A stretch of DNA of 64,000 nt from Gaiellasilicea sp963811885. GTDB taxonomy: Bacteria > Actinomycetota > Thermoleophilia > Gaiellales > Gaiellaceae. The stretch covers positions 11,789 through 75,788 of the forward strand of contig CAWETB010000004.1 in assembly GCA_963811885.1 (NCBI GenBank), given 5' to 3'. The position numbers were made by a program, and so were the translations under genes. Under the pieces are notes generated by a model, which worked only from the letters and a program-made list of their open reading frames with translations, was not told the DNA's origin and did no database searches. Shown here in pieces: positions 21,205 to 29,950 of this stretch. The number at the start of each line of letters is the position of its first letter. The first letter of the stretch is position 1.

Positions 21205-21273
21205 GGAACGACAGGGTAGAGCAGTCGTGTTAGGCGGAGATGTGCCTGCACCGGACTACAGTAGTCCCCGGCC
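21205..21273. promoter_or_regulatory. Divergent intergenic region with palindrome
   Basis: This 69-base gap separates the minus-strand WecA-like gene from the plus-strand exporter permease and must hold both promoters. It contains GGACTAC-A-GTAGTCC at 21253-21267, an exact inverted repeat ending seven bases before the permease GTG. TACAGT inside it could serve as a -10 box. Binding by a regulator is a guess. Confidence 0.35.
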
Positions 21274-22076
21274 GTGACGGTTTACGCAGACCTCTTCCGC
21301 TATCGCGAGCTCTTCGGGAGCCTCTTTCGCCGCGACCTGCGGGCGAAGTACAAGGGCTCCGTGCTCGGGCTCGCCTGGTCGCTCGCGCATCCGGTCGTGC
21401 TGATGCTCGTCTACCTGCTCGTCTTCAGCGTGCTGCTGAAGATCCAGACCTCGGACTACGAGCACTACTGGCTCTTCCTGCTCTCCGGGTTGCCGGTGTG
21501 GGTCTTCTTCGCCACCTCGCTGCAATCGTCGTCGCGAAGCCTGCTCGAGAACGCGAACCTGATCCGGAAGGTGCGCTTCCCGCGCCAGCTCGTGCCGCTC
21601 TCGATGGTCGCGACCCAGCTCGTCGGCTTCGCGGTGATGGTCGCGATCGTGATCGTGCTCAGCCTCGTCTATCTGCCCGACTCGCGCGCGACGGTCTGGC
21701 TCTCGCTGCCGGTCGGCGTGCTGATCGTCGGCTTCGTCGCCGGGCTCTCGCTCGCCGTGGCGTCGCTGAACGCGATCTACCGCGACGTCGAGCACATCGT
21801 CGCGGCGCTGCTCCTGCCGTGGTTCTTCCTGACGCCGGTGCTCTATTCGCTCGACGAGATCCCGGGCGCGGACGACCACCCCTGGCTCGTGGACTTCGTC
21901 CACTGGGGCAACCCTGCTCACCCCCGCGATCGAGTCGTTCCGCGACCCGATCTTCTTCGGCGAGCTGCCGGCGGCGGGCGACTTGATCTACCTCGTCGTC
22001 GCGACCGTCGCTCTCGCTCGCGCTCGGCGCGTTCGTCTTCAACCGCGTCGACGACCGCGTGGCAGTCGAAGTCTGA
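21274..22076 (+). CDS. ABC-2 type polysaccharide export permease (Wzm-like), frameshifted at the 3' end
   Basis: Membrane subunit of an ABC transporter exporting lipid-linked polysaccharide. The N-terminus RYRELFGSLFRRDLRAKYKGSVLGLAWSLAHPV is the classic start of Wzm/TagG/KpsM permeases. Helices follow at about residues 35-55, 65-85, 110-135, 145-165 and 180-200 (LLPWFFLTPVLYSLDEIP). A shift near 21911 leads to LTPAIESFRDPIFFGELPAAGD and another near 22010 to the last helix, ending LGAFVFNRVDDRVAVEV. Its ATPase partner is encoded 2.7 kb downstream beyond hemE-hemH. The 3' end overlaps the convergent hypothetical gene by 38 bases. GTG start. Confidence 0.8.
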
Positions 22077-22851
22077 TCCGTCCGTCGAAGATCGCCGGCT
22101 CGCCGTCCGGGACGTAGGCCGGGAGACCCTCGTGCTCGGCCGGCTCGAGGCCGGTCAGCAGCGACGGCAGCAGCAGCGGATGCGAGAACGCCGGGTTGCG
22201 GCCGCCACCGGGCGCCCACGGCCGCAGCGCGCGCTCCCGGGATTCGATCGAGCCGCCGACGGCGGCGAAGCCCTCCGCATGGGCGTCGAGGATCCGTTGT
22301 GACCAGTCCGGCTCCGGGATCGCGCCCGCGACGAGGTGGGCGGTTGCGACGGCGTCGTCCTCGACCAGCGGCTCCTCCTGGGCCGCCAGCGCCGCCGTCG
22401 TCTCCGGGTCGTCGCCGCCGCGGACGACGACGGCGAGCCGCCGCTCGTCGATGCGGGGCAGCACCTCGGCATCCAGCTCGAGCGGCTGAGAGCCGACCTC
22501 GGCGAACCAGAAGCGGAGCTCCTCGACGAGGTCGAAGGCGAGCCGGTAGCGGCCCGGCGGCTGCGGCGCGCGCACGCGCAGCGCCACCTCGATCTCGTCG
22601 CCGGGCGCGACCGGGCCGCCGAAGTCGACGCGCGGGCCGTCCCAGACGATCGCGTTGCCGCGGTCGTCGAGCCAGTGGTAGGAGAGCCTGACGCCGAGCT
22701 CGCCGCGGAGGCGCCAGGTCGCGGTGCCGGCGTTCTGCAGCACCACCTCGACGGCGCTCTCGGCGCCGGCGCGGAAGTCCGGCAGGTCGTAGCCGAGCCA
22801 CCGGACCGCAAGCGGGCCGGCGGGGATGGGATGCTCGCCGACTCGCTCCAT
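22039..22851 (-). CDS. Hypothetical protein with Ig-like domain, polysaccharide-locus associated
   Basis: Intact 270-aa soluble protein without a signal peptide. Residues 10-130 form a beta-rich domain (AVRWLGYDLPDFRAGAESAVEVVLQNAGTATWR, then LGVRLSYHWLDDRGNAIVWDGPRV and PPGRYRLAFDLVEELRFWFAEVGSQPLELD). It resembles the NBR1-like/Ig-like modules and the C-terminal carbohydrate-binding domains seen in polysaccharide-export proteins. The second half has LAVVVRGGDDPETTAALAAQEE and is Pro/Gly-rich at the end. It lies between the exporter permease and hemE on the opposite strand. A glycan-recognition role is inferred from the fold pattern; no enzyme motif is visible. Confidence 0.7.
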   Translation of the reverse strand: MERVGEHPIPAGPLAVRWLGYDLPDFRAGAESAVEVVLQNAGTATWRLRGELGVRLSYHWLDDRGNAIVWDGPRVDFGGPVAPGDEIEVALRVRAPQPPGRYRLAFDLVEELRFWFAEVGSQPLELDAEVLPRIDERRLAVVVRGGDDPETTAALAAQEEPLVEDDAVATAHLVAGAIPEPDWSQRILDAHAEGFAAVGGSIESRERALRPWAPGGGRNPAFSHPLLLPSLLTGLEPAEHEGLPAYVPDGEPAIFDGRIRLRLPRGRRRG

Positions 22852-22874
22852 GCCGCAGCTAGCCTACTGCGGCG

Positions 22875-23906
22875 ATGAGCGAGCCCCTTCTCGTCCGCGC
22901 GGCGCGCCTGGAGCCGACCGAGCGCACGCCGGTCTGGTTCATGCGCCAGGCGGGCCGCTCGCTGCCGGAGTACCGCGAGATCCGGAAGTCGCACACGCTC
23001 TTCGAGGTCTGCTACGAGCCGGAGCTCTGCGCCGAGGTGACGTTGCAGCCGGTGCGCCGCCACGACGTCGACGCGGCCGTCATGTTCGCGGACATCATGC
23101 TGCCGCTGCTCGGGATGGGCGTGAACGTCGAGCTGGTCGAGAACGTCGGCCCCGTGATCGAGCAGCCGATCCGCTCGCTCGCCGACGTCGAGAAGCTCAC
23201 CGTCCCCGAGCCGGAGGAGTCGGTGCCGTTCATCCTCGAGGCCGTCTCGATCGTGCGCCGCGAGCTGCGCCCCGATCAGGCCGTGATCGGCTTCTGCGGC
23301 GGGCCGTTCACCGTCGCCGGCTACCTGATCGAGGGCAAGCCGAGCCGGGAGTTCCTGAACGTGAAGCGGATGATGTACGCCGAGCCGGAGACCTGGCACG
23401 CGCTGATGGAGAAGCTCACCGATGCCTTCTCCCTCTACGTCGCCGCGAAGGTGCGGGCCGGCGCCGACGTGATCCAGCTCTTCGACTCGTGGGTGGGAGC
23501 GCTCTCGCCGCAGGACTACGAGGAGTTCGTGCAGCCGTACTCGGCGCGCATCCTCGCCGCGGTCGACTGCCCGACGATCCACTTCGGCACCGGCACGGCG
23601 ACGCTGCTCGAGGCGATGCGCGACGCGGGCGGCGACGTGATCGGGCTCGACTGGCGGATCCCGCTCGACTGGGGCTGGCAGCAGGTCGGCGACGACCGCG
23701 GCGTGCAGGGCAACCTCGACGGAGCCGTTCTCTTCGGGCCGTGGGAGCGGATCGAGGCGGCGACCCTCGACGTGCTCGCCCGCGCGGCCGGCCGGCCGGG
23801 CCACATCTTCAACCTCGGCCACGGCGTCATGCCCGACACCGATCCCGACGTGCTCGGACGGTTGCGCGCCTTCGTGCACGAGCAGACCGCTCGCGTGCCG
23901 GCGTGA
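22875..23906 (+). CDS. hemE: Uroporphyrinogen decarboxylase
   Basis: Cytoplasmic enzyme that decarboxylates the four acetate side chains of uroporphyrinogen III to give coproporphyrinogen III. The 343-aa protein has the signature PVWFMRQAGRSLPEYRE near residues 19-35, with the substrate-binding Arg residues, the catalytic-region Asp in AVMFADIMLPLLGMG, the FCGGPFTVAGYLIEG segment and the C-terminal GHIFNLGHGVMPDTDP with the conserved His. The length is typical. Start is ATG at 22875, 23 bases from the divergent hypothetical gene. Its TGA overlaps the GTG of hemH, so the two heme enzymes are coupled. Confidence 0.97.
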   Translation: MSEPLLVRAARLEPTERTPVWFMRQAGRSLPEYREIRKSHTLFEVCYEPELCAEVTLQPVRRHDVDAAVMFADIMLPLLGMGVNVELVENVGPVIEQPIRSLADVEKLTVPEPEESVPFILEAVSIVRRELRPDQAVIGFCGGPFTVAGYLIEGKPSREFLNVKRMMYAEPETWHALMEKLTDAFSLYVAAKVRAGADVIQLFDSWVGALSPQDYEEFVQPYSARILAAVDCPTIHFGTGTATLLEAMRDAGGDVIGLDWRIPLDWGWQQVGDDRGVQGNLDGAVLFGPWERIEAATLDVLARAAGRPGHIFNLGHGVMPDTDPDVLGRLRAFVHEQTARVPA

Positions 23907-24784
23907 ACACTGCGGTCGTCCTGATGGCCTACGGGTCGCCGGACCGGCTCGAGGACGTGCCGGCCTACTACGCCGACATCCGCGGCGGCCGGCCGATCAA
24001 GCCCGAGCAGCTCGAGGATCTCGTCGCGCGCTACCGCCGGCTCGGGATCGAGGATTCGAACCCGCTCAACGAGATCACCGAGGCGACCCGGGCCGCGCTC
24101 GAGGCCGAGCTCGGCATCCCCGTCTTCACCGGCATGCGCCACTGGCAGCCGCGGATCGCCGACGCGGTCGAGCAGGCGCTCGCCGGCGGCGCCGACGTGA
24201 TCGTCGGCCTCGTGCTGGCGCCGCACTACTCGTCGATGTCGATCGAGCGCTACCGCGCGCAGCTCGTCGACGCCGTCGGCGGCCGCGCCGAGATCCGCTT
24301 CGTCGAGCGCTGGGGCGACGAGCCCGGGTTCGTCGAGCTGATCGCCGACCGCGTTCGGGGCACCGACGCTCACGTCGTCTTCACGGCCCATTCGCTGCCG
24401 GCCCGGATCCTCGCCGACGGCGACCCCTACAAGGACGAGCTGCTCGAGACGTCACGTCTCGTCGCGGAGAAGGCCGGCGTGGAGGAGTGGTCGTTCTCGT
24501 TCCAGAGCGAGTCGCCGACGGGCGAGCCGTGGCTCGGCCCGGACATCCTCGAGCACCTGAATGCGCTCGCCGCCGACGGCGTCCGCCACGTGCTCGTCGC
24601 GCCGGTCGGCTTCGTCGCCGACCACCTCGAGATCAAGTGGGACCTCGACGTCGAGGCGCAGGAGCGCGCGGCGGAGCTCGGGCTCGCGCTCGACCGGATC
24701 GAGCTGCCGAACGCCGAGCCCGCCTTCATTCGGGTGCTCGCGGGGCTCGTCCGGCGTGCGGCGGCTGTACCGTTGAACGCGTGA
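23903..24784 (+). CDS. hemH: Ferrochelatase (coproporphyrin ferrochelatase type)
   Basis: 293-aa chelatase inserting Fe(II) into the porphyrin. It begins TAVVLMAYGSPDRLEDVPAYYADIRGGR, the usual N-terminus, and has YRRLGIEDSNPLNEITEAT and GMRHWQPRI, the active-site region VVFTAHSLPARILADGDPYKDEL with the HSLP signature His, and SFQSESPTGEPWLGPD and PVGFVADHLEIKWDLDVEAQ toward the end. In actinobacteria this family normally uses coproporphyrin (CpfC), which is family knowledge rather than something visible here. GTG start overlaps hemE, and the TGA overlaps the GTG of the Wzt gene. Confidence 0.95.
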   Translation: MNTAVVLMAYGSPDRLEDVPAYYADIRGGRPIKPEQLEDLVARYRRLGIEDSNPLNEITEATRAALEAELGIPVFTGMRHWQPRIADAVEQALAGGADVIVGLVLAPHYSSMSIERYRAQLVDAVGGRAEIRFVERWGDEPGFVELIADRVRGTDAHVVFTAHSLPARILADGDPYKDELLETSRLVAEKAGVEEWSFSFQSESPTGEPWLGPDILEHLNALAADGVRHVLVAPVGFVADHLEIKWDLDVEAQERAAELGLALDRIELPNAEPAFIRVLAGLVRRAAAVPLNA

Positions 24785-25983
24785 AGACGGGCCAGATCCG
24801 GGTCGACGGGGTCTCGCGCCGCTTCCGCGTCCACGCGAACGAGGCGCGCAGCCTGAAGGAGCTGTTCGTCCTGCGCGGCCGCACCGACGCGCAGGACGTG
24901 CAGGCGCTCGAAGACGTGTCGCTCGCCGTCGAGCCGGGGGAGGCGGTCGGGCTCGTCGGCCGCAACGGCTCAGGCAAGTCGACGCTGCTGCGGCTGATCG
25001 CCGGGATCATCAAGCCGACGACGGGACGAGTCGACGTCGGCGGCCGGATCGGCTCGCTGCTCGAGCTCGGCGCCGGCTTCCACCCCGACTTCAGCGGCCG
25101 CGAGAACGTCTTCCTGAACGGCGCCATCTACGGGCTCAAGCGCACTCAGATCCGCGAGCGCTTCGACGAGATCGTCTCCTTCGCGGAGCTCGAGCATGCG
25201 ATCGACCGGCCCGTGCGCACCTACTCCTCCGGGATGTACATGCGCCTCGGCTTCTCGATCGCGGCGCATCTCGACGCCGACATCCTCCTGCTCGACGAGG
25301 TCTTCGCCGTCGGCGACGAGGCCTTCCAGCGCAAGTGCTTCGGCAAGGTCTTCGAGTTCAAGCAGCGCGGCGGCACGATCGTCTTCGTCTCGCACGACGC
25401 CACCCAGGTGGAGCGGCTCTGCGAGCGCGCGGTGCTGCTGCGCGATGGCCGGCTCGAGTTCGACGGGCCGACGCACGAGGCGATCGTCCGCTACCGCAAG
25501 GTCCTCGCCGCCGAGGCGGACCCGGCCGAGCGTGCCGCGGGACTGCGCGAGTGGGGTACGGGCGAGGCGACGATCGCGGCCGCGCGGCTCGTGGGCCGCG
25601 AGGGCCAGGAGCGGCAGCAGTTCCTCGCCGGCGAGCCGTTCTCGCTGCGGCTCCGGATCGAGGCCGAGAACGGGATCGCGCCGCCGCAGCTCCAGCTCGA
25701 GCTGCGTGACGAGGCCGGCCTGCTCGTCGCGTCGGACGTGCTCGACACCGGCCGGGTCGGCTGGGCAGACGGCGCGCGGGATCTCCGCTACGACGTCGAC
25801 CGGCTCCCGCTCTCCGACGGGCGCTTCCACCTCCGGCTCGGCCTCGCCGACGCGAGCGGCGAGCGGGTGCTGCACTGGCTCGACGACGCGCTCACCTTCC
25901 TCGTCTATCCGGCCGGCGAGGAACGCGGCGTCGTCCGGCTGGAAGGGAGCTGGGCCGCGGAGAAGAATTCCGTCGAGCGATGA
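24781..25983 (+). CDS. ABC transporter ATP-binding protein with C-terminal glycan-binding domain (Wzt-like)
   Basis: 400-aa ATPase of the polysaccharide exporter whose membrane subunit is at 21274. The nucleotide-binding domain has LVGRNGSGKSTLLRLIAG (Walker A), the Q-loop region LLELGAGFHPDFSGRENVFLNG characteristic of Wzt/TagH, YSSGMYMRLGFSIA (signature motif), DILLLDEVFAVGDEAF (Walker B and D-loop) and VFVSHDATQVERLC (H-loop). Residues after about 250 form a beta-sandwich like the Wzt C-terminal domain that recognises the polymer end. Start is GTG at 24781 overlapping hemH. The downstream small gene overlaps by ATGA. Confidence 0.93.
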   Translation: MKTGQIRVDGVSRRFRVHANEARSLKELFVLRGRTDAQDVQALEDVSLAVEPGEAVGLVGRNGSGKSTLLRLIAGIIKPTTGRVDVGGRIGSLLELGAGFHPDFSGRENVFLNGAIYGLKRTQIRERFDEIVSFAELEHAIDRPVRTYSSGMYMRLGFSIAAHLDADILLLDEVFAVGDEAFQRKCFGKVFEFKQRGGTIVFVSHDATQVERLCERAVLLRDGRLEFDGPTHEAIVRYRKVLAAEADPAERAAGLREWGTGEATIAAARLVGREGQERQQFLAGEPFSLRLRIEAENGIAPPQLQLELRDEAGLLVASDVLDTGRVGWADGARDLRYDVDRLPLSDGRFHLRLGLADASGERVLHWLDDALTFLVYPAGEERGVVRLEGSWAAEKNSVER

Positions 25984-26265
25984 GCTCACGCAGCTGTCCC
26001 AACTGGCCGGACCTGATGGAGATCGCTCCGGATCTTCAGTTCATGCACTACACCGTCGCCGAGGCGCAGCTGCCCGTCGACGTCCTGACGGCGATCTCGC
26101 ACGTCTCGCTCGGCGACGTCGCGATCTGCTGCGACCTCGAGCACCACGTCTATCTACGACGGGCACACCGATCCCGAGGTGGCCGAGGCGCTCCGCGGGA
26201 CGCACTGGTACGAGGTGCACGAGTACGCCGAGCGCGGCCCCGGCTCGGGCCAGTCAGCGGCCTAG
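25980..26265 (+). CDS. Small conserved hypothetical protein, one frameshift
   Basis: About 94 residues, starting with an ATG that overlaps the Wzt stop. It reads SSRSCPNWPDLMEIAPDLQFMHYTVAEAQLP and ISHVSLGDVAICCDLEHHVY. A shift near 26155 then gives DGHTDPEVAEALRGTHWYEVHEYAERGPG. Three cysteines (SC near the start, ICC in the middle) and several His residues might bind a metal, but no family name can be given. Stop is TAG at 26263-26265, overlapping the end of the convergent PHP gene by 12 bases. Confidence 0.6.
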
Positions 26266-27816
26266 GAGCTCCGCCAGCGAGCGGGTGTTGAGGACGGAGC
26301 CGCGTGGGGCGGCGCCGCGCCGCGCCGTCGTCACCGAGAGCGCCATGTTGGCAAGACCGCGGACGGAGTGCGCGTCGGTCGAGCAGACGATCGGGACACC
26401 GGCGGCGAGCGCTTCGCGCACGTGCGCGCCGGAGAGGTCGAGCCGGTCGGGGAGGCCGTTCACCTCGACCGCGACGCCCGTCTCGAGCGCGACCTCGAAG
26501 ACGCGGTCGAGATCGAGTGCGTTCTCGGGGCGGTGGTTGAGGATCCGTCCCTTGGGGTGCGAGAGGCACGAGGCGGCGGGATGGCGCATCGCCTCGACGA
26601 CGCGGTCGGTGATCGCCTGGCGCGGCGCGCGCTGGCCGGCGTGGAGGCTGATCTGCACCCATTCGAGCTCGGCGAGCACGTCGTCCGGGAGGTCGAGCGA
26701 CCCGTCCGGGAGGATGTCGCACTCGCTCCCGCGCAGGATCCGGAACGGCGCCAGCAGCTCGTTCGCGGCGGCGATCTCCACGGCCTGGCGGCGGAGGTCG
26801 TCGGCATCGAGCCCCGGGACGACGCGGACGTTGCGCGTGTGGTCGCAGATCGCCAGGTACTCGTAGCCGAGCGCCTGCGCGGCGCGGCCCATCTCCTCGA
26901 CGGTCGCCTTGCCGTCGGAGGCGGTCGAATGGACGTGGAGGTCGCCGCGGATGTCGCCGAGCTCGAGCAGGTCGGGGGGCGGAGGCGGCGCATCGAGCTC
27001 GCGCAGCTCGGGCGGCGGCAGCGGCTCGGGCGGGTGGTTGCCGTGCGCAGCGACCCACTCCGGCGAGCCGATCGCACGGACGAGGTCGCGATCCCAGCTC
27101 TCCGGTGTCGCCCCGATCACCTCGATCGGGTTGCCGTCCGCGGTGACGCCGACGACCCGGTACTCGTCGCGCTCCAGCACGGCGACGAGCTGCGGCAGGT
27201 CTTCGGCGTCCGCGAGCCGCTCCTGCGGGACGACGACGGCGAAGCGGGTCGAGAGCTCGCTGCCGCGCCGCGGGTCGCCGGCCGGCTCGCCGCCGAGCGC
27301 CGCCGCCACCTCGCCCACGAGGGCGAGCGCGCGGTTCAGGGTCATCCCGCGCCTCGGCCTCGCGGTCGCAAGCCCTGCGAGACCCTCGTTGATCCGCGCA
27401 GCTGTCTTCGGCCCGATCCCGGGCACGCTGTCGAGCCTGCCTTCCGCCGCCGCTTGCTGCAGCTCCGGCAGCGTCCTGATCCCGAGCGCGTGGCCGAGCT
27501 CGCGCATCCGCTTCGTCGAGACGCCGAGCAGCGCCGCGACGCCGACGAGCTCCGGCAGCGCCTGCGCCTCCAGCTCGTCCAGCTCGGCGATCCGGCCGGT
27601 CTCGACGAGCTCGCGCAGCCGCGTCTCGATTCCCGGCCCGATCCCGGCCAGCTCGCGCACGCGGCCCTGGCGCACCAGCGCAGCGACGTCTGCGGGTGTC
27701 GAGCGGATCATGTCCGCCGCCCGGCGGTACGCGCGCACGGTGTAGTGGCCGGAGCCGTTCAGGTCGAGCAGGGCCGCGAACGCGTCGAGGCGGTCGGCGA
27801 GGGTCGCGTTGTCCAC
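26254..27816 (-). CDS. PolX-type HhH/PHP protein with degenerate polymerase core
   Basis: 520 residues laid out like bacterial DNA polymerase X. An N-terminal helical domain (VRAYRRAADMIRSTPADVAALV) is followed by helix-hairpin-helix motifs (LAGIGPGIETRLRELV and VPGIGPKTAARINEGL), a short nucleotidyltransferase-like region and a C-terminal PHP phosphoesterase. The PHP metal ligands are present: GDLHVHSTASDGKATVEEM, CDHT, RGSECDI, SLHAGQ, SHPKGR and STDAHS. The segment expected to carry the catalytic GS...GDxD instead reads GDPRRGSELSTRFAVVVPQ, without the paired aspartates. Nuclease or phosphoesterase activity is likely; polymerase activity is not. GTG start at 27816, 17 bases from the divergent cofC. 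Confidence 0.87.
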   Translation of the reverse strand: MDNATLADRLDAFAALLDLNGSGHYTVRAYRRAADMIRSTPADVAALVRQGRVRELAGIGPGIETRLRELVETGRIAELDELEAQALPELVGVAALLGVSTKRMRELGHALGIRTLPELQQAAAEGRLDSVPGIGPKTAARINEGLAGLATARPRRGMTLNRALALVGEVAAALGGEPAGDPRRGSELSTRFAVVVPQERLADAEDLPQLVAVLERDEYRVVGVTADGNPIEVIGATPESWDRDLVRAIGSPEWVAAHGNHPPEPLPPPELRELDAPPPPPDLLELGDIRGDLHVHSTASDGKATVEEMGRAAQALGYEYLAICDHTRNVRVVPGLDADDLRRQAVEIAAANELLAPFRILRGSECDILPDGSLDLPDDVLAELEWVQISLHAGQRAPRQAITDRVVEAMRHPAASCLSHPKGRILNHRPENALDLDRVFEVALETGVAVEVNGLPDRLDLSGAHVREALAAGVPIVCSTDAHSVRGLANMALSVTTARRGAAPRGSVLNTRSLAELLGR

Positions 27817-27833
27817 GACTAGAGTCTTGCCCG

Positions 27834-28433
27834 ATGACGCAGATCGTGGTCCCCTACCGCGGCGAGAACGGGAAGCAGCGCCTCGACACGTCCGACGATG
27901 CCCGCTCGCAGCTCGCCCTGGCGATGCTCGGCGACGTGCTCGCGGCGGCGACCGTGACCGGCCGCACGCTCGTCGTCACCGACGACAAGTCGGGCCGCGC
28001 GCTGGCAGCCGAGCTCGGAGCCGAGCCGGTCGCGGACGCGCCCGGCGGTCAGGGAGCGGCGGTGGCGGCCGCGCTCGAGCGGTTGGGCGAAGGCACCGTG
28101 CTGGTCGTCAACGCCGACGTGCCCTGCGTCGTCCCCCACGATCTGCGCACGCTCGCCGGCGCGGCCGAGCTCGGTGCGATCGGCTACGTCGAGGCCGAGG
28201 ACGGGACCACGAACGCGCTGGCGCTGCCCGCGAAGGAGCACTTCGCCCCGCTCTACGGCGGCGGCAGCGCCGCCCGCTTCCGCGACCACGCCGACAGCCT
28301 CGGCGTGCCGGCGATCTCCTGCGCGATCCCGAATCTGAGCGACGACGTCGACACGCTCGACGATCTGGACCGGATCGGCCTGCGGGCCGGCCCGAGGACG
28401 CAGGCCGCGATCGGCCGCGCCCTGCAGCCGTGA
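27834..28433 (+). CDS. cofC: 2-phospho-L-lactate/phosphoenolpyruvate guanylyltransferase
   Basis: 199-aa nucleotidyltransferase opening the F420 operon. It transfers GMP to 2-phospholactate or phosphoenolpyruvate, the activated side chain used by CofD. It reads VVPYRGENGKQRLDTSDDARSQLALAMLGDVL, the CofC/FbiD N-terminus with the GxxKxRL loop, TLVVTDDKSGRALAAELGAE, TVLVVNADVPCVVPHDL with the metal-binding NADVP, and the end DDVDTLDDLDRIGLRAGPRT. Whether lactate or PEP is used cannot be read here; actinobacterial homologues are known to use PEP. ATG start; its TGA overlaps the GTG of cofD. Confidence 0.92.
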   Translation: MTQIVVPYRGENGKQRLDTSDDARSQLALAMLGDVLAAATVTGRTLVVTDDKSGRALAAELGAEPVADAPGGQGAAVAAALERLGEGTVLVVNADVPCVVPHDLRTLAGAAELGAIGYVEAEDGTTNALALPAKEHFAPLYGGGSAARFRDHADSLGVPAISCAIPNLSDDVDTLDDLDRIGLRAGPRTQAAIGRALQP

Positions 28434-29335
28434 AGGTCGTGCTCCTCTCCGGGGGCGTCGGTGGCGCGCGGTTCGCACGCGGCCTGGTCGATGCGGCCGG
28501 GGGCGCAAATCTGACGATCGTCGGCAACGTCGGCGACGACCTCGAGGTGCTCGGGATGTCGGTCTCGCCCGACCTCGACAGCATCCTCTACGCCCTCGCA
28601 GGCCTCCACGACGAGGAGCGCGGCTGGGGCCGGGCCGGCGAGACGTGGGAAGCGCTCGCAACCGTGTCGGCCCTCGGCGGCGAGGACTGGTTCCGGCTCG
28701 GCGACCGCGACCTCGGCCTCCACCTCGTTCGCACACAGGCGCTGCGCGAAGGCGAGTCCTTGTCGGCCGTCACCGCCCGGCTCGCGCGGGCCCTCGGAAT
28801 CGAGCCCGCGATCCTGCCGGCGACCGACGACCGCCTCCGCACCTGGATCGACACGCCGGCCGGGAGCTTCGCGTTCCAGGAGTGGTTCGTCGCCCGCGGC
28901 CACCGCGACGAGGTCGACGGCGTCCGCTTCGAGGGCGAGCCGCACGCGGCCCCTGGCGTGCTCGCGGCGCTCGGGGCGGCCGACGCGATCCTGATCGCGC
29001 CCTCGAACCCGTACGTGAGCATCTGGCCGATCCTCGCCGTGCCGGAGATCCGGGGCGCGCTGGAGGCGCGCCGTGTCCCCTGCGTCGCCGTCAGCCCCCT
29101 CGTCGGCGGCCGCGCGGTCAAGGGACCGGCAGACCGTATGCTCGCGCGGATGGCGGGCGGCACGACACCGGAGCACGTCGCGGGCTGCTACTCGGGCCTG
29201 ATCGACGCGCTCGTCGTCGACGAGTCCGATCCCACCGGGCCGGACGCGGTGCGCCGCGTCGCGACCAAGACGCTGATGACCGACCTGGCGGCGTCGCGCC
29301 GTCTCGCCGAGACGGCGCTCGGGGCAGCCGCATGA
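28430..29335 (+). CDS. cofD: 2-phospho-L-lactate transferase (F420 biosynthesis)
   Basis: 301-aa transferase joining the GDP- or GPP-activated three-carbon unit to the deazaflavin Fo, giving F420-0 or dehydro-F420-0. It has VVLLSGGVGGARFARGL at the N-terminus, IVGNVGDDLEVLGMSVSPDLDSILYALAG, the signature CofD/FbiA region with substrate-binding Asp residues, DAILIAPSNPYVSIWPILAVPEIRGAL and AVSPLVGGRAVKGPADRMLARMAGG. Length and motifs are complete. GTG start overlapping cofC; TGA overlapping the next ATG. Confidence 0.95.
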   Translation: MKVVLLSGGVGGARFARGLVDAAGGANLTIVGNVGDDLEVLGMSVSPDLDSILYALAGLHDEERGWGRAGETWEALATVSALGGEDWFRLGDRDLGLHLVRTQALREGESLSAVTARLARALGIEPAILPATDDRLRTWIDTPAGSFAFQEWFVARGHRDEVDGVRFEGEPHAAPGVLAALGAADAILIAPSNPYVSIWPILAVPEIRGALEARRVPCVAVSPLVGGRAVKGPADRMLARMAGGTTPEHVAGCYSGLIDALVVDESDPTGPDAVRRVATKTLMTDLAASRRLAETALGAAA

Positions 29336-29950
29336 AGGTCGCGGTCGTCGGCGGCACCGGCAAGTTCGGGCAGGCGGTGGCAAAGCGGCTCGTCGATGCC
29401 GGTCTCGAGGTCGTGATCGGCTCCCGCGACGCCGAGCGGGCACGAGCAGCGGCTGCCGACCTCGGCGCCGACGGGGGCGAACAACGACGACGCCGTGCGC
29501 GGGGTCGACCTCGTCGTCTTCGCCGTGAACGCGGATGCCGCGGTCGACACTGCGCGCGACCTGCGCCAGTCGATCGGCTCGACGCCCGTGCTCTCGGTGT
29601 GCGCCGAGCTCGAGTTCGGTCCCGGCGGCGTCAAGCCGTGTGTGGCGCCGACGTCGATCGCGAAGCGGATCGAGGACGAGCTCGATGCCCCCGTCGTCGC
29701 CGGCCTGCACTCGCTCGCCGCCGCCAACCTCGCCGCGGCGCCGCCGGACGAGGACGCGCTCGTCTGCGGCGACGACGCGCGGGCGAAGGAGCTCGCGCTC
29801 GAGCTCGCCGCCCGGCTCGTCTCCGGGAAGGCGGTCGACTGCGGGCCGCTCGCCAGCGCCCGTGCGCTCGAGGGGATGACCGCCGTGATCGTGAACGTCA
29901 ACAAGCGCTACAAGGCCCACGCGGGCCTGCGCATCTCCGGCATCCCGTGA
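29332..29950 (+). CDS. npdG: NADPH:F420 oxidoreductase, one frameshift
   Basis: Cytoplasmic reductase exchanging hydride between NADP(H) and F420. The Rossmann start KVAVVGGTGKFGQAVAKRLVDAGLEVVIGSRDAERA carries the glycine loop and the SR that selects NADP. A one-base shift near 29475 breaks the frame; afterwards it reads NNDDAVRGVDLVVFAVNADAAV, VLSVCAELEFGPGGVKPCVAPTS, VVAGLHSLAAANLA and SARALEGMTAVIVNVNKRYKAHAGLRISGI. The span is 206 codons plus one base, as expected for one inserted base. ATGA and GTGA overlaps tie it to cofD and cofE, so F420 synthesis and reduction are co-transcribed. Confidence 0.9.
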
